From Roseovarius arcticus (GTDB lineage: Bacteria > Pseudomonadota > Alphaproteobacteria > Rhodobacterales > Rhodobacteraceae), in assembly GCF_006125015.1 (NCBI RefSeq), contig NZ_SZZN01000001.1:1674001-1738000 (forward strand): DNA of 64,000 nt, given 5' to 3'. Of this stretch, positions 1-8,781 are shown in pieces (position 1 is the stretch's first letter; each line of letters begins with the position of its first letter). The position numbers were made by a program, and so were the translations under genes. The notes below the pieces were generated by a model. The model worked only from the letters and a program-made list of their open reading frames with translations, made no database searches and had not been told where the DNA came from.

Positions 1-213
1 GCCAAGCGGGCCATCAGGGGCGCGCGCATGTTGCGCGCCGGAACGGTCACGATCAACAGCTTTGGCGAGGGCGATATAACCACACCTTTTGGCGGCTACA
101 AGCAGTCGGGTTTTGGCGGGCGCGACAATTCGATCCATGCCCATGACCAGTACACCCAGCTCAAGACGATCTGGATCGATCTTGCCGATGACGAAGACGA
201 GGCCGTCGATTGA
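1..213 (+). CDS. Aldehyde dehydrogenase, C-terminal part (cut by window edge)
   Basis: The open frame enters from outside the window and ends at TGA 211-213, leaving about 70 C-terminal residues. The segment carries the INSFGEGD stretch and the GGYKQSGFGGRD motif typical of the C-terminal oligomerisation region of NAD(P)+-dependent aldehyde dehydrogenases, which oxidise an aldehyde to the acid in the cytoplasm. The catalytic Cys and Glu lie outside the window. The next gene starts within its stop codon, so the two are probably co-transcribed and translationally coupled. With an amine oxidase beside it, the likely substrate is an aldehyde produced by that oxidase, as in putrescine (Puu-type) catabolism; this is inference. 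Confidence 0.85.
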   Translation, partial: AKRAIRGARMLRAGTVTINSFGEGDITTPFGGYKQSGFGGRDNSIHAHDQYTQLKTIWIDLADDEDEAVD

Positions 214-1550
214 CCACTTACCGCGCCGCACGCTTGCCGGTGCAGCTGGGCCCTCCGGCTTGGAACGCCATCCTCGGGCCAGCGGCGGGTGGGCAAGAGC
301 TGTGCGGGGACCGAACGGTAGATTTCGTCGTGATTGGCGCGGGCTTTGCGGGACTTTCGGCGGCGCGGCGGCTGACCCAACTGCAACCGGGCGCGCGCGT
401 CGCGGTGCTGGAGGCTGGACGCGTCGCCGAAGGGGCCGCGGGCCGCAATTCCGGCTTCATGATCGATCTGCCCCACGATCTTCAATCTGAGGATTACGCG
501 GGCGCCGGCAACGACTTGGCGATGATCGCGCTCAACCGCCAAGCTATTCGCTTTGCTGGGAAGGCCGTCGAGGAATACGGCATCGATCGAAACTATTTCC
601 TCCCCGACGGCAAGGTGAACGGCGCAGTCAGCCCAGCGGCAGAGGACCATAATGCCAGCTACGCCAAGCACCTCGCGTCGCTTGGCGAAAGCTGCGAGAT
701 GCTGGATTCGCATTCTATGCAAGAGCTGACGGGATCGTCGCATTACCGTTCGGGCCTGTATTCGCCGGGCACGGTCATGCTGCAGCCGGCCGGTTATATC
801 CGCGGACTGGCGGCGGGTTTGCGCAAGGTGGGCGTCGACATCTTTGAGAACGCACCTGTCACCCGATTTGATCGCGCCGGGCCAGACTGGCAGGTCCAAA
901 CGCCGCACGGCATCATCACGGCGCCGAGGATCATCCTGACGGTCAATGGCCACCTCGAGAGCTTTGGCTTTGAAAAGGGGCGATTGATGCAACTCTTTCT
1001 CTATGCGGTGATGACGACCGAGTTGGATGAGGGTGCCATGCGCAGGCTCGGGGGGCGATCCAGATGGGGGATCACACCGTCGGATCCCATGGGCACGACG
1101 GTGCGCCGGATCGACACCGGTCAGGGCGGCAACCGCATCATCATTCGCACCTGCGCAAGTCTGAGGCCAAACACGCGGCCAGTGGCCCGCGACCTCGCCC
1201 GCGCCTCCAGAACCATGCGCCGCAAATTCGATCAGCGCTTCCCGCAGATTGCTGGCTTGGCGATGGAGCATGCCTGGGCCGGGCATCTGTGCCTCAGCCT
1301 CAATGGGGTGTCGGTCACGCACAAACTGGATGAGGGTGTCTGGTCCGGCTGCGTCCAAAACGGCCTTGGAACAGCGCGCGGAACACTGACCGGTATTGCC
1401 GCAGCCGAGCTAGCCACCGGCGAGACAAGCAGCATCACCGAGCATTTCGGGGGCGAGGCAAGACCCATGCGTTTGCCACCACAGCCCTTCCAGCAGATCG
1501 GCGCGAATGCGGTGCTGCGCATGAAGGAATGGCGTGCGCGGGACGAATAG
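210..1550 (+). CDS. FAD-dependent amine oxidoreductase (DAO/PuuB-like)
   Basis: A 446-residue protein of the D-amino-acid-oxidase/glycine-oxidase fold. A dinucleotide-binding motif GAGFAG sits at about residues 43-48, followed by a Glu-ended beta strand (AVLEAGRVAEGAAGRNSGFM) that binds FAD ribose. The C-terminal NGLGTARGTLTGIAAAELA segment is the usual FAD-closing region of this family. Family members oxidise secondary amines such as gamma-glutamylputrescine, sarcosine or dimethylglycine to aldehydes. The apparent TTG start at 210 overlaps the upstream dehydrogenase stop (TTGA), indicating coupling. Oxidase followed by aldehyde dehydrogenase is a standard two-step route from amine to acid. 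The exact substrate cannot be read from sequence. Confidence 0.85.
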   Translation: MTTYRAARLPVQLGPPAWNAILGPAAGGQELCGDRTVDFVVIGAGFAGLSAARRLTQLQPGARVAVLEAGRVAEGAAGRNSGFMIDLPHDLQSEDYAGAGNDLAMIALNRQAIRFAGKAVEEYGIDRNYFLPDGKVNGAVSPAAEDHNASYAKHLASLGESCEMLDSHSMQELTGSSHYRSGLYSPGTVMLQPAGYIRGLAAGLRKVGVDIFENAPVTRFDRAGPDWQVQTPHGIITAPRIILTVNGHLESFGFEKGRLMQLFLYAVMTTELDEGAMRRLGGRSRWGITPSDPMGTTVRRIDTGQGGNRIIIRTCASLRPNTRPVARDLARASRTMRRKFDQRFPQIAGLAMEHAWAGHLCLSLNGVSVTHKLDEGVWSGCVQNGLGTARGTLTGIAAAELATGETSSITEHFGGEARPMRLPPQPFQQIGANAVLRMKEWRARDE

Positions 1551-1739
1551 TCGCCGCCGCGCCTCTGGGCGGTTGTGTCTGCCTCAAGCGCTGCGCTCTA
1601 AAGCCAAGCGATTGCTCCAAGCATTCGGCGGCAAGAGTCCCAACAGTCAGTTTCTCCGGCAGCAGACCGATCAGAACCGTGCGAAACTCACAGCCGGGAA
1701 TAGCAGCGGCCGGAGCGGGCACCGTTGGATAAGAGCAAT

Positions 1740-3296
1740 TCAATAGTCTTGGTTCAGCGCCTCGGCTGCAGGTATCTCCCGCTCGCGCCGTGCGATGTAA
1801 TCTAGCAGCGCCTCGTTCTTGGCCTGGTCCAGCGCTGGTTCCTCGTAATCGCCAAGCAGCTTGCGCGCATGTTCAAGGGCTCTTTGAGTGATTTCCTTTG
1901 ACCCGTCGACCACCCATTGCTCGATCGAGTTGTTGTCGAAAAGCTCGGGCATGAAATAGGCCGTCTGAAAATTCTCCTGCGTGTGCGGATGACCAAGGTA
2001 ATGGCCGCCGGGGCCGACCTCGGGGATGGCCGCCAGCGCCTCATCGAAATCATGCCATTTCGGCCCCTCGGCCATGCGATAAGCCATCGCGCATTGCTCG
2101 GCATCGACGACGAACTTGGCTACCGAGCAATGCATCCCTGCCTCGTTCCAGCCCGCCGAATGCCAGATGTAGTTGGCCCCCGCGTGCATCACGGCGGACA
2201 GCGTCGTCGCACTCTCATAGCCTGCCTGCGCGTCAAAGGTCTTGGCCCCGCCCAGCGTGTTCGATGTCCGCCAGGGAACATCGTAGAAGCGCGCCATCTG
2301 GCCGATCATGAAGTTCATGAGACTGATCTCGGGCGTGCCAGCCATCGGCGCCCCCGACCTCATCGAAACCGTCGACAGATAGTGCCCGTAGATCGCCGGC
2401 GCGCCTTTGCGGATCACCTGCGTATAGGCCAGCGCGCTCAGCGCCTCGGCGTTCAGCTGCGCGACCGTGGCCGGGACCGAGGCGGGTGTATTGGCCCCGC
2501 CCAGAACGAAAGGCGAGCATAGCACTGGCTGATTGCGGCGGCAGAACGCCCGCATTGCGCCCAGCATCGTCTCGTCCCAGACCAGCGGCGAGTTGCCGTT
2601 GCAATTGCCCGTCGTGACAGGATGGGTCTCCAGAAATTCCTCGCCAAAGAGGATCGCGCACATATCCATTACATCCTCGGCGTTCTTGGGGCTGGTGGTC
2701 ATGCCCATGAACATCTTGTCCGAATGCTTAATCGAGGAATAGGTGATGCGCAGATGCCGCTGACTGATCGGGTGATCGTAGGGCTCCACGATATGGTGCG
2801 CGGTCGAGTGCAGGGCCGGGCTCATGTGGCTGAGCTTGTGAAACATGGCCAGATCGTCGAGTGTTGGATTCCGCCGCACATCATCGAGGTCTCGCAGATA
2901 GGGCGCGCCAGTCATTGGCACAAAAACCGAATGACGTCCGCCAAGCCGGACGTTATTCGCCGGATTCCGCGCATAATAGGTAAAGTCCGAGGGGATCGTC
3001 GAAATGAGCGATCGCACCAAGCCACGGTCAAGATACACCCGCTCCCCCACGACTTTCGCTCCAGCCTTTCGCCAATCTTCCAGCGCGATCGGATCGCGGA
3101 ACACCACCCCTACATTTTCCAGAATATGCATGGAGGCGTTATCAATCTTGTCGACGTGATCGCCATCCATGACCTCGCACAGCGGAAGCCGGTTGGTCAG
3201 TCCCGGCAGCATCGCGAAATCGCGGGTGCTCCTTTGGATGCGGCGCGCGGAACGGCCGCCGGCGCGGGAACGGGTCTTGGGTTCATGAGCATTCAT
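1740..3296 (-). CDS. Trimethylamine methyltransferase (MttB) family protein
   Basis: A 518-residue protein reading through without internal stops. It carries MttB-superfamily stretches such as NVGVVFRDP, TGAPYLRDLDD, SHMSPALHSTAHH, GNCNGNSPLVWD and GYESATTLSAVMHAGANY. Family members move a methyl group from a methylated amine (trimethylamine, glycine betaine and relatives) to a corrinoid protein. Archaeal MttB needs pyrrolysine encoded by an in-frame TAG; there is none here, so this is a non-pyrrolysine homologue such as the glycine betaine methyltransferases. The first residues (about 1-25) are Arg/Ser-rich and a downstream start is possible. It converges with the oxidase gene. No corrinoid protein or reductive activator lies in the window, so partners must be elsewhere. 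Confidence 0.85.
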   Translation of the reverse strand: MNAHEPKTRSRAGGRSARRIQRSTRDFAMLPGLTNRLPLCEVMDGDHVDKIDNASMHILENVGVVFRDPIALEDWRKAGAKVVGERVYLDRGLVRSLISTIPSDFTYYARNPANNVRLGGRHSVFVPMTGAPYLRDLDDVRRNPTLDDLAMFHKLSHMSPALHSTAHHIVEPYDHPISQRHLRITYSSIKHSDKMFMGMTTSPKNAEDVMDMCAILFGEEFLETHPVTTGNCNGNSPLVWDETMLGAMRAFCRRNQPVLCSPFVLGGANTPASVPATVAQLNAEALSALAYTQVIRKGAPAIYGHYLSTVSMRSGAPMAGTPEISLMNFMIGQMARFYDVPWRTSNTLGGAKTFDAQAGYESATTLSAVMHAGANYIWHSAGWNEAGMHCSVAKFVVDAEQCAMAYRMAEGPKWHDFDEALAAIPEVGPGGHYLGHPHTQENFQTAYFMPELFDNNSIEQWVVDGSKEITQRALEHARKLLGDYEEPALDQAKNEALLDYIARREREIPAAEALNQDY

Positions 3297-3458
3297 GGTT
3301 GGTCTCCTCGTTCACAGGATATTGGACGGGATCGCAGATTGAGATGCGGATGATTGCGAAAGATCGGTGCCGGAAACGACATGGGGCCGGCCAGACATCA
3401 CCGACGATTGTGTCAGACGAATGCGAACTCGTCTCAGTTTTCCGGTATCGACAATCTG

Positions 3459-3812
3459 TTATGCCGCACAAAGGTCGCGCCACTCGGCAAGAGCGGCGGC
3501 ACGGTTTAGCTTGAAATTTGACCGGCTGTAGAAGTTGCGCTCTTGGTTGAAATGGCTGAAGACATAGGCGTGAACGGCGACAAATTTCTGCAGACTTCGC
3601 ATGCGCCGAAAGCGTAGCATGGCCCGTTCTCGTCGTCGGAACGGCAGGTAAGAATTCTCCGCCCTGTTGTTGAGCCAGCGGCTAGTTTCCTGTTCGTCGA
3701 CGTTGCCAATGACCTTCATCGCCGCGCCGTAGGAACGCAGTTTGTCGGTGACGAGCATCTCAACCTTGCCATGGCGTTTCATGGTTTTCCTGAGGAATTT
3801 CAATGCGGCTTT
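3459..3812 (-). pseudogene. IS6-family transposase, C-terminal remnant
   Basis: Reading leftward, the last ~117 codons of an IS6-type DDE transposase are present: KAALKFLRKTMKRHGK, VTDKLRSYGAAMKVIG (second catalytic Asp), RWLNNRAENSYLPFRRRERAM (catalytic Glu in AEN) and HFNQERN, ending AEWRDLCAA. The N-terminal half, including the first catalytic Asp, is missing. Homology stops abruptly near 3812, exactly where the rightward LysR coding sequence becomes recognisable. The fragment is therefore dead as a transposase. The open frame continues to 3950 only as an antisense reading of the LysR gene. Confidence 0.85.
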
Positions 3813-4742
3813 GCTACATTCGAGGTCGCCACTAAATACCTGAGCTTTACCCAAGCAAGTAACGAGTTGCACATCACGCAAGCCGCCGTCAGTCAACAAA
3901 TAAGGGGTTTGGAAAAGGCGTTGGGGGCGCCGTTGTTTGCGCGCAAACACAACAGCCTTGAATGGACAGCTGAAGGGCAGACGATTTTAGCGGCGGTCGG
4001 CGCGAGTCTTGACCAGATTTGTACCGCCATCGACACAATCGGGAATCCGGATGAAACGGCGCTGATCACTTGTTCGGGCACAAACGCGGCCGTTACCTAT
4101 TGGCTGAAACCATTTGTGGATAAGTTTTCCGCAATGCATCCAGACATTCGTTTTGTACTTCTGGCTTCTGACGAAAATGATACCCTTCGCAATTTCGACG
4201 AGGTCGACCTATCGCTCATCTGCGGAAATGAACGCTGCGAAGTCGGAGAGATACAGTATTTTCTGTTTCCCGAAGTCATCGAACCGGTGTGCAGCCCTGA
4301 CTACCAACGTACGCATGGTCCTTTTCCCGAGCCCGCCAGTTTGTTCAACGCCGAACTGCTGGAGTTGCATCGAAAACACTGGTCTCCGGAGGCGATTGGC
4401 TGGCTTCCCATCACAAGGCGTGACTGGTTCGAAGCACAGCATTGTGAGGCACCAACTGTACCACCCCGCATCATGAGTAACAGCTATCCTGTCCTAATCG
4501 AAGCAGCACTTGCTGGCGAAGGCGCGGTTTTGGGCCGGCAACATCTGGTGAGGTCACACATCTTAAGCGAGCGGCTCTGCACGTTGACAGACGCACCTTT
4601 GCGTGTGGATCGGGGCAATTACCTCAAAGTGAACAAGGCGTCATTGGATAGACCGTATGTTCAGAAGTTTGTTGACTTCATTCTAGCCGAAGTGAACGCA
4701 GAGCAACCGGGTGTTCATCCGCCCGTTGCGGAAAACACTTAA
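3771..4742 (+). CDS. LysR-family regulator with 5' end replaced by IS remnant
   Basis: A 323-residue LysR-type transcription factor of the GcvA-like kind. The winged-helix DNA-binding region is clear from residue ~17 (FEVATKYLSFTQASNELH, then ITQAAVSQQIRGLEKALG), followed by an effector-binding domain. The usual first ~12 residues are missing: codons 1-14 read antisense through the IS6 remnant and supply a chance ATG at 3771. The remaining helix-turn-helix looks complete, so a hybrid protein could still fold, but its native promoter and start are lost. It is convergent with the aminotransferase gene and may once have regulated a neighbour. Functional status uncertain. Confidence 0.75.
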   Translation: MAFHGFPEEFQCGFATFEVATKYLSFTQASNELHITQAAVSQQIRGLEKALGAPLFARKHNSLEWTAEGQTILAAVGASLDQICTAIDTIGNPDETALITCSGTNAAVTYWLKPFVDKFSAMHPDIRFVLLASDENDTLRNFDEVDLSLICGNERCEVGEIQYFLFPEVIEPVCSPDYQRTHGPFPEPASLFNAELLELHRKHWSPEAIGWLPITRRDWFEAQHCEAPTVPPRIMSNSYPVLIEAALAGEGAVLGRQHLVRSHILSERLCTLTDAPLRVDRGNYLKVNKASLDRPYVQKFVDFILAEVNAEQPGVHPPVAENT

Positions 4743-4752
4743 CACCGCGCCT

Positions 4753-5682
4753 TCAAGTTGCGCCTGTATTTGCTCTGACCAGTTCTTTGTAGAGACCTTG
4801 CAGGTGCGCGGTTGTTGTTCGGTCGCCAGAGCCAATAGTTTTGCCGTCGATGGATGCGACAGGGGTCTGGGCACCGAATGTGCCTGTCAGAAACGCTTCA
4901 TCAGCACCGTAGGCTTCGTAAAGCGAGAAGTTCTTTTCATAGACGGGAATGTCACTTCCCCGGCACAGATCGATGATCTTTTGGCGGGTAACGCCGTTCA
5001 TGCAATAGTCGCCCGTTGATGTCCAAACTTCCCCTCTGCGCACGATGAAGAAATTGCATGCGTTGGTGGTGTTAACAAAACCATGCGGGTCCAGCATCAG
5101 ACCCTCGTCAGCGCCAACTGCTTCAGCCTGTAGGCAGGCGATGATGCAATTGAGCTTTGAATGACTGTTCAGCTTGGCGTCTTGGCTCATCGGCAGGCCG
5201 CGCACCTGTGGCACAGTGGCCAATCTGATGCCGGCGCTTTGCAGGCTGTTGACAGGTTTGGAATGTTCCATAATCAAGACCAGCGTTGGCCCGCTGCGGC
5301 TCAGGCCCGGATGCTGAAACGGTTTGTCCTTGATCCCCCGCGTCAGCATGAGGCGGCAATGGACGTCATGGGTCATTCCATTGGCGGCGGCTGTTTTGCT
5401 CAGCGCGTGCAGAATTCCGGCTTTGTCCATGCCGACATCCAGCGAGACCGCTTTGCACGAGTTGAAGAAACGGTCCATATGTTCGTCGAAAAAGGCCCAC
5501 TTTCCGTTGTAAAGCCGCATTCCTTCCCACATCCCGTCGCCCAGCATAAAGCCCGCATCATAGACAGAGACCTTTGCTTCGTCGCGGCGCACGATGTCGC
5601 CGTTGACATAAATCATGATGTCACGGTTGCGCGCGTCATCGGCAGCGTCATGGGTCGTATGGGAAGAATGCTGTTCAGTCAT
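4753..5682 (-). CDS. Class IV aminotransferase (BCAT / D-amino acid type)
   Basis: A 309-residue PLP-dependent fold-IV aminotransferase, transferring an amino group between an amino acid and a 2-oxo acid. Evidence: SVYDAGFMLGDGMWEGMR near residues 39-55, the probable Schiff-base lysine at ~K176 in NSHSKLN, and the NTTNACNFFIV and GVTRQKIIDL stretches of the cofactor-phosphate region. The ATG at 5682 is preferred because it lies one base after the stop of the GntR gene; a longer in-frame start would run into that gene. It is the last gene of a six-gene leftward operon with an ABC importer, so it probably acts on the imported amino compound. Substrate and stereochemistry cannot be told. Confidence 0.85.
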   Translation of the reverse strand: MTEQHSSHTTHDAADDARNRDIMIYVNGDIVRRDEAKVSVYDAGFMLGDGMWEGMRLYNGKWAFFDEHMDRFFNSCKAVSLDVGMDKAGILHALSKTAAANGMTHDVHCRLMLTRGIKDKPFQHPGLSRSGPTLVLIMEHSKPVNSLQSAGIRLATVPQVRGLPMSQDAKLNSHSKLNCIIACLQAEAVGADEGLMLDPHGFVNTTNACNFFIVRRGEVWTSTGDYCMNGVTRQKIIDLCRGSDIPVYEKNFSLYEAYGADEAFLTGTFGAQTPVASIDGKTIGSGDRTTTAHLQGLYKELVRANTGAT

Positions 5683-5683
5683 G

Positions 5684-6373
5684 TCACTTTTTCTTAGTTT
5701 TAGTTGCAGCTTGCTGGAAACCGACGCTTTTGATGATTTCTTCAAGGCCAAGTTTCATATGCTCGTCAACGTGCGCCAGCATCGCGGACAGGTCGGAGCC
5801 TTTGGCCAACTCGCAATACTCGATGTTTTCAGGCATGAACACGCCATGTGTGCCGAACTTCTGCTGATGGATCGACAGGTAAAGACGCACAAGCGGGGCA
5901 AAGTTTGTCCAGCTCGCTTGCAACAAGGTGTGACCCGACAATTCAAATACCCAGCTATGCAAGGCAATCTCGTGGTCTATGACCGTTGCCATGTCACCGT
6001 CATCGCGAGCAGCGGCCAATCGGGCAATGCGCAGATCAAGTTCAGCAAAATCTTCCTTGGTCCGCTTGGCCCATGCCTCGCGAAATGCGAACCGTTCAAG
6101 CGTTGAGCGCATCGAATACAATTCATGTAGTTCTTTGCTATCAGTAGGGCGCACGCGGATGCCCTTATAGACCTCTTTGACGATCAACCCCTCGTCTATC
6201 AGCTTTAGGACCGCCTCTCGAAGCGGTCCCCGACTGACATTTAGTTGCTCTGCCAAGGCCGTTTCCGTGAGGCGCTCACCGGGCTGAACCGTCCCGCCAA
6301 CGATGAACGACCGCAATTGTTCTGCCACCTGACTGCTCAGTGTCCTATTGATAACGGGTGTAAGTGCAGTCAT
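5684..6373 (-). CDS. GntR-family (FadR/FCD) transcriptional regulator
   Basis: A 229-residue regulator. The N-terminal winged helix is seen in SQVAEQLRSFIVGGTVQPGERL and LAEQLNVSRGPLREAVLKL (residues ~14-60), and an all-helical FCD ligand-binding domain follows (YSMRSTLERFAFREAW, then a His-containing segment around DHEIALHSWV). FCD regulators usually repress the catabolic or transport genes next to them and release DNA on binding the substrate. It lies inside the operon, between the binding-protein gene and the aminotransferase gene, so autoregulation is likely. A candidate operator, GTCAACAATTGAC, lies at the operon's head (9520-9532). Confidence 0.9.
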   Translation of the reverse strand: MTALTPVINRTLSSQVAEQLRSFIVGGTVQPGERLTETALAEQLNVSRGPLREAVLKLIDEGLIVKEVYKGIRVRPTDSKELHELYSMRSTLERFAFREAWAKRTKEDFAELDLRIARLAAARDDGDMATVIDHEIALHSWVFELSGHTLLQASWTNFAPLVRLYLSIHQQKFGTHGVFMPENIEYCELAKGSDLSAMLAHVDEHMKLGLEEIIKSVGFQQAATKTKKK

Positions 6374-6439
6374 TTGGCAGGCTCATTCCTGTAATGTTGT
6401 CAGTGTGCTTATGGCGGGCCAAAACCCGCCATAGTTGGT

Positions 6440-7291
6440 TTATTGCTTAAACAGAAGCTCTCGCTGGATCGGGGGTGACTTGGCTGGGTCCAGGCCAAAA
6501 TCGGCAAGAAATTCTTCATACCAACGCTGGGTTCTACCAGTCTCGTAATAGTAAAAGATCGTGTTATCCACCCAATCGCGGAAAGTCTTATCATCTTCGC
6601 GACGCACTGCTGCACTTGAAGGTGAGCTGAAAGCCGGTGTCGGAATGACAACCTGCCCGCGACCAAGTTTTTGCCAGGCGGACAGCAGCGGCGGATGGAA
6701 TAACGACACGGCATCAACCCGCCCGGATTGGAATGCAGCAATGGCCGTGGCGTTGTCAGGGAAACGTTGGATATCGGCATTCGGAACATTTCGGGTCAAA
6801 AAATCATCCATCGAAGTTGCCTGTGGCACAGCAATCTTTATTTCCGGTTTGTCCAGAGCTTTCCAAGTTGAAGCATCCACGCCGTCATTCGCCAGCACGG
6901 CCAACGAAATATAGAGCAACGGTTGTTTCGGAAAATCGACAACCATTGCACGGGCGGGGGTCGCGTCCATCACGAACATGATGTCGATCTTGTCAGCCTC
7001 GAGCGCGGCAATCGCGGTTCCCCATGTCACTTCGACAGGTTCCAGTTCAACGCCCAGCGTTTCGGCCATGTTTTTTCCGATGCTTACACCCAGACCGCCG
7101 GTCCATTCACCCGAACGGGCATCCTTGGAATACCACGGTGGAGATTGGGTTACGCCTAGGCGCAATGTACCGCGATCCTGTATTGCGTCCCATGTTGATT
7201 CTGCCTGCGCACTGCTGCCCGCCGAGCAAGCGGCAATGACAACAGCAAGTGCGCCGACAATCTGTGTCATGCGTTTTGTAAGATTTTTCAC
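6440..7291 (-). CDS. ABC transporter substrate-binding protein, family 3
   Basis: A 283-residue periplasmic binding protein. It has a Sec signal peptide (KR-rich start, hydrophobic core, cleavage probably after SAQA near residue 30). Family 3 features follow: DRGTLRLGVTQSPPWYSKD at the mature N-terminus, then GLGVSIGKNMAETLGV and DKIDIMFVMDATPARAMVVDF. Such proteins bind polar amino acids or related small zwitterions and deliver them to the membrane permeases. It is followed 66 bases later by the GntR gene and preceded by the ATPase gene. The ligand is unknown; the divergent choline-sulfatase gene makes a sulfated or quaternary-amine ligand worth considering. Confidence 0.88.
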   Translation of the reverse strand: MKNLTKRMTQIVGALAVVIAACSAGSSAQAESTWDAIQDRGTLRLGVTQSPPWYSKDARSGEWTGGLGVSIGKNMAETLGVELEPVEVTWGTAIAALEADKIDIMFVMDATPARAMVVDFPKQPLLYISLAVLANDGVDASTWKALDKPEIKIAVPQATSMDDFLTRNVPNADIQRFPDNATAIAAFQSGRVDAVSLFHPPLLSAWQKLGRGQVVIPTPAFSSPSSAAVRREDDKTFRDWVDNTIFYYYETGRTQRWYEEFLADFGLDPAKSPPIQRELLFKQ

Positions 7292-7323
7292 AATTATCTC
7301 CCTTTGTTTTTGTGTTGGACTTC

Positions 7324-8097
7324 TTAGTGAGGCAGCTTGAACAACGAGTGTCCTTCGAGAAACTCCCGGACCCGCTGCGTGTCCGGTTCTTTCAAAATTT
7401 GCTGGGGGGCACCTTGTTCGAGGATTTGACCTTCGTGCAGGAACATCACGCGATTAGCGACGTGATAGGCAAAACCGAGTTCATGTGTGACGCACACCAT
7501 GGTCATGCCTTCTTCGGCAAGTTGACGCATCGTCTTGAGGACTTCACCGACAAGTTCGGGGTCCAGTGCGGACGTTACTTCGTCAAACAGCATCACCTCC
7601 GGGTCCATTGCCAAAGCCCGTGCAATGGCAACCCGTTGCTTTTGCCCACCGGACAGACGCGAGGGGTATTCCGGTGCCTTTTCCGCCAGACCGACGCGCT
7701 CCAGTTGCTTCATTGCCTTCTCTTCGGCTTCTTGTTTCGACCGACGCAGAACTGTCATTTGCCCTTCCATGACATTCTGAAGCGTCGTCATGTGCGGAAA
7801 CAGGTTAAAATGTTGAAACACCATGCCGATCCGCGTGCGAAGTTTACACAGGTCGCTCTCCCGGTAGGTTATTTTTCCGCTGCGTTCCGTCCCAACAAGA
7901 TCGCCGCGCAGACTGATCCGCCCGTCGGTCGGTTCTTCCATGAAGTTGACACACCGCAAAAGCGTGCTTTTCCCCGATCCGCTGGACCCCAGAAGGACAA
8001 CAGTTTCGCCTTCGAGGACATCCATATCAATGCCCTTGAGGACTTCGAGCGTGCCAAAGCTCTTGCGGAGATTTTCAACTTTTACAACAGTTTCCAT
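7324..8097 (-). CDS. ABC transporter ATP-binding protein (polar amino acid type)
   Basis: A 257-residue ATPase of the GlnQ/HisP type. Walker A is GSSGSGKST (about 37-45), the Q-loop is FQHFNLFPH, the ABC signature is LSGGQKQR, Walker B is VMLFDEVTSALDP and the switch His is in VTHELGF. The ATG at 8097 is chosen because translation upstream of it no longer matches the family and overlaps the permease gene. It energises import by the two permeases encoded just upstream (8 bases from the nearer one). Confidence 0.93.
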   Translation of the reverse strand: METVVKVENLRKSFGTLEVLKGIDMDVLEGETVVLLGSSGSGKSTLLRCVNFMEEPTDGRISLRGDLVGTERSGKITYRESDLCKLRTRIGMVFQHFNLFPHMTTLQNVMEGQMTVLRRSKQEAEEKAMKQLERVGLAEKAPEYPSRLSGGQKQRVAIARALAMDPEVMLFDEVTSALDPELVGEVLKTMRQLAEEGMTMVCVTHELGFAYHVANRVMFLHEGQILEQGAPQQILKEPDTQRVREFLEGHSLFKLPH

Positions 8098-8105
8098 TTC
8101 GCCTC

Positions 8106-8771
8106 TCAATCGCTTTTTCCAAGACGCCGCTCCAGCACATAGGTGGCCTGAACGATCGGGTAGAGAATGATAAAGAACATGATCGCGACAACCGTGTAGG
8201 ATTCGATGGGGTTGTATTCGATCGATGCAATGAGCTTGGCTTGCTGCAGGGTCTCGACATAGGCGACCACCGAGGCGAGCGTTGACATCTTGAACACCTC
8301 GATGCCGCGGTTGGTTAGAGCCGGCAACATACGTTTGATTGCTTGCGGCAGGATCAGTCGCCGCATCGTTTGAATGTACGACATTCCAATGGCCTTGCCC
8401 GCTTCCCACTGGCCACCATCGATAGACTGGATCCCACCGCGAAATACTTCTGCCGAAAAAGCGATTGTGTTGAGTGAAATACCCAACGCGGCCGCGAGAA
8501 AGGGGCTGACTTCAAACGGGACAAGAACAGGCAAGGCGAAATAGAACCAGATGATCTGGACCAGAACGGGTGTGTTGCGAAACACTTCGACAAATGCAGT
8601 GGCGGGGTAGTGGACAAATGGATTACGGGAGTATCGCAGCATACCCATCAACAGCCCGCCAAGCAGGCCGGTCACAACGGTCACTGCGAACAGTTTCAGC
8701 GTGCCTTGCAAGCCTACAAAAAGAACATCCCAATAGGATAGAACAGTCAAGAAATCCCAGTTGTATTCCAT
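8106..8771 (-). CDS. ABC transporter permease, amino acid (HisM/GlnP) type
   Basis: A 221-residue inner-membrane permease with about five TM segments. The family-specific EVFRNTPVLVQIIWFYFALP and AEVFRGGIQSIDGGQWEAGKAIG (the EAA loop that contacts the ATPase) are present. The ATG at 8771 (MEYNWDFL) is preferred over the longer frame, which would read back through the gap and the end of the next permease gene. It probably forms a heterodimer with the product of the upstream permease gene, from which it is separated by 10 bases. Confidence 0.92.
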   Translation of the reverse strand: MEYNWDFLTVLSYWDVLFVGLQGTLKLFAVTVVTGLLGGLLMGMLRYSRNPFVHYPATAFVEVFRNTPVLVQIIWFYFALPVLVPFEVSPFLAAALGISLNTIAFSAEVFRGGIQSIDGGQWEAGKAIGMSYIQTMRRLILPQAIKRMLPALTNRGIEVFKMSTLASVVAYVETLQQAKLIASIEYNPIESYTVVAIMFFIILYPIVQATYVLERRLGKSD

Positions 8772-8781
8772 GCAATCCTCC

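Noticed and set aside
96..1358. Long minus-strand open frame (420 codons) opposite the FAD oxidoreductase
   Set aside because: No family features and Arg/His/Gln-rich composition typical of antisense of a GC-rich gene; the plus strand has clear FAD motifs.
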